Assembly (NCBI GenBank): GCA_023391895.1
Contig: JAEWAC010000067.1
Span: forward strand, 1-10,726
Length of the DNA: 10,726 bases
Source of the DNA: Bacteroidota bacterium
Lineage (GTDB): Bacteria; Bacteroidota; Bacteroidia; Chitinophagales; Chitinophagaceae
Direction: 5' to 3'
Part shown: positions 6,810 to 10,726 of the stretch, in pieces
How positions within the stretch are numbered: position 1 is the first letter of the stretch
Layout: each line of letters starts with the position of its first letter
The notes under the pieces: model-generated
What the model was told of the DNA's origin: nothing
Database searches by the model: none
The model's input: the letters and a program-made list of their open reading frames with translations, nothing else
Program-made: the position numbers and the translations under genes

Positions 6810-6836
6810 CCCTGTCATCCGGCCTTGAGCCGGGAT
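6810..6836 (+). repeat. CCCTGTCATCC repeat, left copy, with GC-rich hairpin
   Basis: CCCTGTCATCC (6810-6820) runs into a hairpin, CCGGC (6819-6823) with GCCGG (6829-6833), and ends GGGAT. An inverted copy of the first 11 bases is at 7040-7050. The TGTCATCC start followed by a palindrome resembles dispersed palindromic repeats common in bacterial intergenic DNA. Confidence 0.5.
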
Positions 6837-6861
6837 AGGCCCGCACTTTCAGCATCTTTTT

Positions 6862-6895
6862 CTTTGTGTTCCTTTATGTCTTTGTGCCTTGGTGG
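6862..6895 (+). repeat. Degenerate CTTTGTG tandem repeat
   Basis: Four heptamers, CTTTGTG (6862), CTTTATG (6872), CTTTGTG (6880) and CTTGGTG (6889), follow each other every 8-10 bases. The pattern resembles CTTTGTG-rich intergenic repeats that I recall from Bacteroidota and other genomes. No function is evident. Confidence 0.45.
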
Positions 6896-7020
6896 CTACA
6901 AACCAACTTCTTCAAAAACCGATACCGGTTGCGCAAGAGTGTGGGAAGGGTTGGGAGAAAACAGCTCTGTACTGCTGTTGTTTTGAAGTGGGTTATGATC
7001 AGGCTGAAAGCTGTAATCTT

Positions 7021-7050
7021 TGAGAGCCCTCCTTCGTCGGGATGACAGGG
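7021..7050 (-). repeat. CCCTGTCATCC repeat, right copy, inverted
   Basis: Read on the minus strand this begins CCCTGTCATCCCGACGAAGG and ends GGGCTCTCA. It shares 11 bases with the left copy at 6810-6820 but in the opposite direction, so the pair bounds about 240 bp (6810-7050). The interiors of the two copies differ. Confidence 0.5.
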
Positions 7051-7159
7051 CAAGAGGCTGCAGAAAAAACGCTCATCTGCATGGGCAACAACCAGAAGGC
7101 GGCAACTGCTTTAAAAACCTATATCAACCAATCAACTTTTCAACCACTCAACGCTTTCA

Positions 7160-7215
7160 AATCCTCATATGCTTTCAGCAATCCGCGAAATCCTTTTTCA
7201 AATCCGTGAAATCTG
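7160..7215 (+). repeat. AATCCGTGAAATC-type short tandem repeat
   Basis: AATCCGCGAAATC (7180-7192) and AATCCGTGAAATC (7201-7213) differ at one base and lie 21 bp apart. A poorer unit beginning AATCC is at 7160. Sequences of the AATCCGTGAAATCTGTG kind recur in many Bacteroidota intergenic regions, from memory. The two-helical-turn spacing could also suit protein binding. Confidence 0.45.
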
Positions 7216-7237
7216 TGATACGATCCGGGCAGTTTTC

Positions 7238-7253
7238 TTATTTTTAAAAATAA
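7238..7253. promoter_or_regulatory. AT-only 16-bp palindrome before the MFS gene
   Basis: TTATTTTTAAAAATAA is a perfect palindrome ending 15 bases before the MFS start. It may be part of the promoter or an operator. AT-only palindromes are common by chance, and no clear TAnnTTTG box accompanies it. Confidence 0.25.
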
Positions 7254-7268
7254 CTTACTAACCAACTC

Positions 7269-8762
7269 ATGTCTTCACCCAAAGGAATCTGGAAGATCAT
7301 CACCGCATCGTCGGTCGGTACCCTTATTGAATGGTACGATTTCTACATCTTCGGCTCGCTGTCGACCATTATTGCCAAAAAGTTTTTTCCGGACGCAGAC
7401 CCCACGGCGGCTTTGCTGGCTACCCTGGCTACGTTTGCGGCCGGCTTTATTGTGCGGCCCTTTGGCGCCCTGGTATTTGGCCGGCTGGGCGATCTCATTG
7501 GCCGCAAATACACCTTTCTGCTCACGCTGGTGCTCATGGGCGGCTCTACGTTTTTAATAGGCCTCGTGCCTTCTTATGATACCATTGGCAGCTGGGCGCC
7601 CTTTTTGGTGCTGCTGCTGCGGCTGGTACAAGGTTTAGCCCTGGGCGGCGAATACGGCGGTGCCGCCACTTATGTTGCCGAACATGCCCCCGAACACCGG
7701 CGCGGATTTTATACCAGTTGGATCCAAACTACGGCCACCCTGGGGCTGTTTCTTTCATTGGGTGTTATTTTATCCATCAGAAGGCTGGTAGGCGTGGAAG
7801 AATTTACCGACGGCAATGGCTGGCGTTACCCATTTTTGCTGTCCATATTGCTGGTGGTAGTTTCTATTTTTATCCGGCTCAAAATGCAGGAGTCGCCGCT
7901 GTTTGCCAAGCTCAAAACAGAAGGCAAGGTTTCTAAAAACCCATTAAAGGAAAGCTTTGGACACAAGGAAAATTTCAAAATGGTCTTGCTGGCCTTGTTT
8001 GGCGCTACCATGGGCCAGGGTGTTATTTGGTATACCAGCCAGTTTTATGCGCAAAGTTTTATATTGACCAAGTGTCATGTGGAATACGAACAAGCCAATT
8101 CCATCATCCTCATTGCCCTGATGATCGCCACGCCTTTCTTTATCCTGTTCGGCGCCCTGTCCGATAAGATCGGCCGCAAAAACATCATGCTCGTCGGCAT
8201 GCTGCTGGGGGTTTTGTTGTACCGGCCCATCTTTCAGCAGTTGTACACCATTGCCGATACTACCGGCAAGACCGTGGTAACCCAAAACACCAGCAATGCG
8301 ACTACAACAAACGGTACAGCCGGCCTGGTGCATACCACTACCCTTATTAAAAACTTTGATGATGGCAGCCAACTGAAAACCACTACCCAACAGGCTGCGG
8401 CCAACGCCGCCACGCCCGGCCTCACCACCCAGGAAGTGCTGCTGAATGAAAGCGACAAATGGAGAATGATACTGCTGGTGGCCATTATGGTGCTGTTTGT
8501 AACCATGGTGTATGGCCCTATTGCGGCTTTTCTGGTAGAGCTTTTCCCCACCCGCATCCGCTACACCTCCATGTCGCTGCCCTATCATATCGGCAACGGT
8601 GTGTTTGGCGGCCTGGTGCCTTTTATTGCTACGCTCATTACCACCATACCCGGTACCAATTATTTATCGGGTTTGTGGTACCCTATTGGCGTAGCGGCGC
8701 TGTGCTTTATCATTGGTGCCTTGTATTTGTCCAACAAAATAGATGAGACCGTAACCGACTAA
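7269..8762 (+). CDS. MFS transporter, metabolite:H+ symporter (MHS) type
   Basis: An inner-membrane symporter of 497 residues, probably importing an organic acid or similar small metabolite with protons, as ProP, ShiA and KgtP relatives do. Marks are the N-terminal SVGTLIEWYDFYIFGSLS (15-32), MFS motif A twice (GRLGDLIGRK 71-80 and GALSDKIGRK 295-304), RLVQGLALGGEYGGA (118-132), HRRGFYTSWIQ (143-153) and ELFPTRIRYTSMSLPYHIG (424-442), which are typical of this subfamily. About 70 residues (328-397), rich in Thr, Asn, Ala and Gln, are inserted between the second motif A helix and the next membrane segment, predicted to face the periplasm; most relatives are nearer 430-450 residues. The substrate cannot be told. 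The stop codon is 10 bases before the next gene, so the two are surely co-transcribed. Confidence 0.92.
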   Translation: MSSPKGIWKIITASSVGTLIEWYDFYIFGSLSTIIAKKFFPDADPTAALLATLATFAAGFIVRPFGALVFGRLGDLIGRKYTFLLTLVLMGGSTFLIGLVPSYDTIGSWAPFLVLLLRLVQGLALGGEYGGAATYVAEHAPEHRRGFYTSWIQTTATLGLFLSLGVILSIRRLVGVEEFTDGNGWRYPFLLSILLVVVSIFIRLKMQESPLFAKLKTEGKVSKNPLKESFGHKENFKMVLLALFGATMGQGVIWYTSQFYAQSFILTKCHVEYEQANSIILIALMIATPFFILFGALSDKIGRKNIMLVGMLLGVLLYRPIFQQLYTIADTTGKTVVTQNTSNATTTNGTAGLVHTTTLIKNFDDGSQLKTTTQQAAANAATPGLTTQEVLLNESDKWRMILLVAIMVLFVTMVYGPIAAFLVELFPTRIRYTSMSLPYHIGNGVFGGLVPFIATLITTIPGTNYLSGLWYPIGVAALCFIIGALYLSNKIDETVTD

Positions 8763-8772
8763 ACCCTTTACC

Positions 8773-9006
8773 ATGGATCAACTCAAACGCTTTTTAGGAA
8801 TTATATGGATCGTTATTGCCGTGGCTTCCATCATCATCTTGTTTGCCGGGGCTTTTCTGAATATCGACGCCAGCGGCAAGGGCGATATTCACAAACCACT
8901 GCCGTGGATCATTATCATCTCCATCTTTACCCCTATCGCTGTCGGCATGATCATCTTTGGCTGGTATGCGTGGAAAGGCGAGTACGATGGCGAGATCAAA
9001 ACGTGA
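8773..9006 (+). CDS. Small two-helix membrane protein paired with the MFS transporter (DUF6814-like)
   Basis: A 77-residue inner-membrane protein with two predicted membrane helices (about 8-28 and 43-67) joined by a short polar loop, NIDASGKGDIHKP. Its C-terminus, GWYAWKGEYDGEIKT, looks like the ALKGEYD ending that I recall from the DUF6814 family of small Bacteroidota membrane proteins; this is from memory. The start ATG is 10 bases after the MFS stop codon, with no Shine-Dalgarno sequence, so translation may be coupled. The tight pairing suggests an accessory subunit or stabiliser of the transporter, which is inference. Confidence 0.75.
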   Translation: MDQLKRFLGIIWIVIAVASIIILFAGAFLNIDASGKGDIHKPLPWIIIISIFTPIAVGMIIFGWYAWKGEYDGEIKT

Positions 9007-9152
9007 GGAATATGGAACAAGGAAGGACGGATGAAGAAGGAAAGAAGTGTTCTCTTACTTATCTTCAGTTTCCATTGAAAAAACCTGTTCAGCATTTTGA
9101 GTGATCTCCATACTTTCTCATTCTTCCTTCCTTGTCCCTTGTTCCATATTCC
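9007..9152. repeat. 146-bp element with 16-bp perfect terminal inverted repeats
   Basis: GGAATATGGAACAAGG (9007-9022) is exactly inverted at 9137-9152. Purine-rich sequence after the left arm (GAAGG/AAGAAGG, to about 9047) is partly complementary to pyrimidine-rich sequence before the right arm (from about 9114), extending the stem imperfectly towards a core of about 65 bases. The left arm begins at the base after the stop codon of the small membrane-protein gene. It could act as a transcript stabiliser or weak terminator, or be a MITE-like insertion. GGAACAAGGAA motifs also recur as simple intergenic repeats in Bacteroidota. It codes for nothing that I can see. Confidence 0.6.
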
Positions 9153-9170
9153 CATTTCCTCCAGATTGGC

Positions 9171-9178
9171 TACTTTAG
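9171..9178 (+). promoter_or_regulatory. Candidate -7 promoter box for the ABC ATPase gene
   Basis: TACTTTAG matches TAnnTTTG except for one base and lies 19 bases before the ATG at 9198. No good TTTG box lies at the expected distance upstream, where the inverted-repeat element ends. The box has the same variant ending, TTAG, as the one before GH130. Confidence 0.38.
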
Positions 9179-9197
9179 CAAACCGTAATGAACCAAT

Positions 9198-10136
9198 ATG
9201 GCAATTGAAGTAAAGGGTCTCACCAAAATTTATGGAACGCAGCGAGCCGTGAACGGGATTGATTTTTCCATAGCACAAGGTGAAATTGTTGGGTTTTTAG
9301 GACCCAATGGTGCCGGCAAATCCACCACTATGAAAATGCTCACCGGTTACCTGGAACCCGATGCCGGTGAAATAAGCGTGAGCGGTATTGATGTAAAAAA
9401 ACACCCGCTGGAAGCCAAGAAAAAAATAGGCTACCTGCCGGAAAGCAATGCGCTGTATTACGACATGTATGTACGGGAGTACCTCCATTTTATAGCCGAC
9501 ATACACGAGCTGAAAAACAAAAAAGAACGAACTGAAGAAGTCATCCAACTAACGGGCCTGACACCGGAAAGCAAAAAAAAGATCGGCCAGTTATCCAAAG
9601 GTTACAAGCAACGCGTGGGCCTGGCCGCCGCCCTGCTGCACAACCCCGAAGTGCTGATACTGGATGAGCCTACCAGTGGCCTGGACCCCAACCAGATTGT
9701 GGAAATACGGCAGGTGATCAAAGAGCAGGGCAAGAATAAGATCGTGTTGTTCTCCTCGCACATCCTGCAGGAAGTGGAAGCCATTTGCGACCGTGTGATC
9801 ATCATCAACAAAGGAAAAATTGTAGCCGATGACCAGCTCAGCAACCTGCAAAAAAACACATCCACAGTTACGGTGGTAAAGGTGGGTTTTAAAGAACCTT
9901 TGGAACAGGAATGGCTGAAACGGTTGCAGGGTGTAAAAGGGGTGCATAAAACAGACACTTATCATTGGAGTATTGAAACCGACGAACCGGAACTGGTCAG
10001 AAAACAACTCCTGGAACTGGCTTTGCAACATAACCTGAACATTGTTTCTTTGCAAAACGAAAGTCAGCGGCTGGAAGAAGTGTTTCGCAGTTTGACGAGT
10101 AGCGTTACCGTACATACAAGTAGTGAGCAAACTTGA
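9198..10136 (+). CDS. gldA: ABC transporter ATP-binding protein, GldA-like
   Basis: An ATPase of an ABC-2 type exporter, 312 residues. The nucleotide-binding domain shows Walker A GPNGAGKST (35-43), LPES in the Q-loop position (E82 instead of Gln, common in this branch), the signature LSKGYKQRVGLAAAL (132-146), Walker B VLILDEPTSGLDP (152-164) and the switch His H188 in SSHILQEVE. A C-terminal domain of about 85 residues (about 220-305) follows, as in GldA. The IGYLPESNALYYDMYVREYL region closely fits the gliding-motility protein GldA as I recall it. GldA normally works with the permease proteins GldF and GldG, which are not adjacent here, so the name is tentative and says nothing about whether the organism glides. 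It lies between an inverted-repeat element and enolase with no obvious operon partner. Confidence 0.85.
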   Translation: MAIEVKGLTKIYGTQRAVNGIDFSIAQGEIVGFLGPNGAGKSTTMKMLTGYLEPDAGEISVSGIDVKKHPLEAKKKIGYLPESNALYYDMYVREYLHFIADIHELKNKKERTEEVIQLTGLTPESKKKIGQLSKGYKQRVGLAAALLHNPEVLILDEPTSGLDPNQIVEIRQVIKEQGKNKIVLFSSHILQEVEAICDRVIIINKGKIVADDQLSNLQKNTSTVTVVKVGFKEPLEQEWLKRLQGVKGVHKTDTYHWSIETDEPELVRKQLLELALQHNLNIVSLQNESQRLEEVFRSLTSSVTVHTSSEQT

Positions 10137-10141
10137 GTGAC

Positions 10142-10184
10142 GAAACAGCAAATTTGGAAACAACCGGCGCTGAAACATGTTTCA
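10142..10184. promoter_or_regulatory. Three GAAACA repeats at 15-bp spacing ending in a 14-bp palindrome
   Basis: GAAACA occurs at 10142-10147, 10157-10162 and 10172-10177, each exactly 15 bp apart. The third is half of the perfect palindrome TGAAACATGTTTCA (10171-10184). A TTTG (10153-10156) followed after 19 bases by CATGTTTC is a weak promoter match within the same stretch. It lies 53 bp before enolase and could be a regulator-binding site; a protein binding is inference. Confidence 0.4.
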
Positions 10185-10236
10185 AAAGCCCATAACGTAA
10201 TCAACAAAATCAACTTAATAAACCAATCAACCAACT

Positions 10237-10726
10237 ATGAGTTACATAGCCGAAATTTTTGCCAGACAGATCCTGGACAGTCGTGGTAACCCTACCGTAG
10301 AAGTAGACGTAGTAACAGACGATGGCGCCATGGGCCGTGCCGCTGTACCCAGCGGTGCCAGCACCGGTATACACGAAGCCGTAGAGCTGCGCGACAACGA
10401 CAAAAGTGTATACGTAGGTAAAGGCGTACTGAAAGCCGTAGAAAACGTCAATAAAACCATTGCACCGGAACTGGTAGGCTATGACGTTGCCGACCAAACC
10501 GGTATTGATCAGCTGATGATTGAGCTGGATGGCACGGAAAATAAAGGCAAGCTCGGCGCCAATGCATTGCTGGCCGTAAGTATGGCCGTCGCCAAAGCGG
10601 CCGCAGAAGAAGCCTCCCTGCCCCTGTACCGCTACATCGGCGGCACCAACGCCAAAACACTGCCGGTACCCATGATGAACATTTTAAACGGTGGTGCCCA
10701 TGCGGATAATAAAATCGACTTCCAGG
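10237..10726 (+). CDS. eno: Enolase (phosphopyruvate hydratase), 3'-truncated by window edge
   Basis: Converts 2-phosphoglycerate to phosphoenolpyruvate in glycolysis, in the cytoplasm. The first 163 residues are present; the full protein is normally about 430, so the rest lies past the window. Clear enolase marks are ARQILDSRGNPTVEVDV (9-25), the catalytic loop PSGASTGIHEAVELRD (38-53) with the Mg-binding Ser, NKGKLGANALLAVSMAVAKA (102-121) and PVPMMNILNGGAHADN (143-158) with the conserved His of the active site (H155). The start ATG at 10237 matches the usual N-terminus. The leader (10198-10236) is unstructured and contains three TCAAC motifs and no Shine-Dalgarno sequence, as usual for highly expressed Bacteroidota genes. 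It is 100 bp from the ABC gene and probably has its own promoter. Confidence 0.97.
   Translation, partial: MSYIAEIFARQILDSRGNPTVEVDVVTDDGAMGRAAVPSGASTGIHEAVELRDNDKSVYVGKGVLKAVENVNKTIAPELVGYDVADQTGIDQLMIELDGTENKGKLGANALLAVSMAVAKAAAEEASLPLYRYIGGTNAKTLPVPMMNILNGGAHADNKIDFQ

Larger units (their letters stand above)
6756..6917. repeat. 13-bp perfect inverted repeat bounding about 160 bp
   Basis: TTTTGAAGAAGTT (6756-6768) is inverted as AACTTCTTCAAAA (6905-6917); the match continues to the flanking GG/CC with one extra A. Between the arms lie the CCCTGTCATCC hairpin and the CTTTGTG tandem. Size and symmetry would suit a small non-autonomous mobile element, though I see no target-site duplication that I can define. 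Confidence 0.5.
6529..7237. other. Gene-free stretch composed mainly of short repeat debris
   Basis: Between the terminator and the MFS gene I find no credible gene on either strand. The one frame of note, 7020-7247 (+), opens inside a repeat and has no domain. The DNA holds several unrelated repeat-like modules listed separately: a CCCTCTC hairpin, two nested inverted repeats, two inverted CCCTGTCATCC ends, a CTTTGTG tandem and an AATCCGTGAAATC tandem. The 3' end (7123-7158) is CAA/TCAAC-rich, like the leader before enolase. Such mosaics mark sites where dispersed repeats accumulate in Bacteroidota genomes. Confidence 0.6.

Noticed and set aside
6862..7215. CRISPR-like array suggested by tandem short repeats
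   Set aside because: Units are only 7-13 bases, degenerate, and lack regular spacers; no cas genes are present.
7020..7247. 75-codon plus-strand frame before the MFS gene
   Set aside because: It is made of the CCCTGTCATCC and AATCCGTGAAATC repeats and has no protein-like features.
7944..8588. 214-codon minus-strand frame opposite the MFS gene
   Set aside because: Antisense shadow of an unmistakable transporter gene; no recognisable domain.
9198..10136. Conclusion that the organism glides because of GldA
   Set aside because: A GldA-like ATPase alone does not show gliding; other gld genes are not in the window and GldA homologues occur in non-gliding species.
9591..10178. 195-codon minus-strand frame opposite the ABC ATPase
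   Set aside because: Phe/Gln/His-rich antisense shadow of the ATPase gene.

Overview
The window looks like chromosomal DNA from a Bacteroidota bacterium, most likely of the Chitinophagaceae/Sphingobacteriales kind. The evidence is the absence of Shine-Dalgarno sequences before the genes, several candidate promoters of the Bacteroidota type (TTTG and TAnnTTTG), the gene families present (a GldA-type ABC ATPase, a GH130 lipoprotein, a small MFS-partner membrane protein), and intergenic DNA made of short palindromic and tandem repeat debris. All recognisable genes lie on the + strand.

Layout: (1) 2-1336, the 3' part of a TolC-family outer-membrane efflux gene that starts before the window. (2) 1599-4448, a small secreted His-rich protein of unknown function, then a SulP anion transporter and a beta-carbonic anhydrase. 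The last two form a bicarbonate uptake/interconversion pair and end in a structured terminator region (4476-4620). (3) 4912-6069, a GH130-type mannoside-processing lipoprotein preceded by a perfect 12-bp inverted repeat that overlaps its candidate promoter; then 6130-6417, a small zinc-ribbon protein closed by a strong terminator. (4) 6418-7268, 851 bp without a gene, packed with several kinds of short repeats and nested inverted repeats. (5) 7269-9006, an MFS transporter of the metabolite:H+ symporter type with a Thr/Asn/Ala-rich insert, coupled to a 77-residue two-helix membrane protein; then a 146-bp inverted-repeat element. (6) 9198-10136, an ABC ATPase resembling GldA; then 10237 to the end, the first 163 residues of enolase.

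How the genes work together: the clearest functional unit is SulP plus carbonic anhydrase, in which imported bicarbonate and CO2 are interconverted in the cytoplasm. The MFS protein and its small neighbour probably form a second unit. The other genes look like independent housekeeping or accessory genes. I see no phage, CRISPR array, toxin-antitoxin pair, defence island, tRNA or rRNA. The least explained items are the small His/Cys-rich secreted protein, the SulP leader, the structured RNA after carbonic anhydrase, the inverted repeat before GH130, the 15-bp-spaced repeats before enolase, and the repeat-filled gap.
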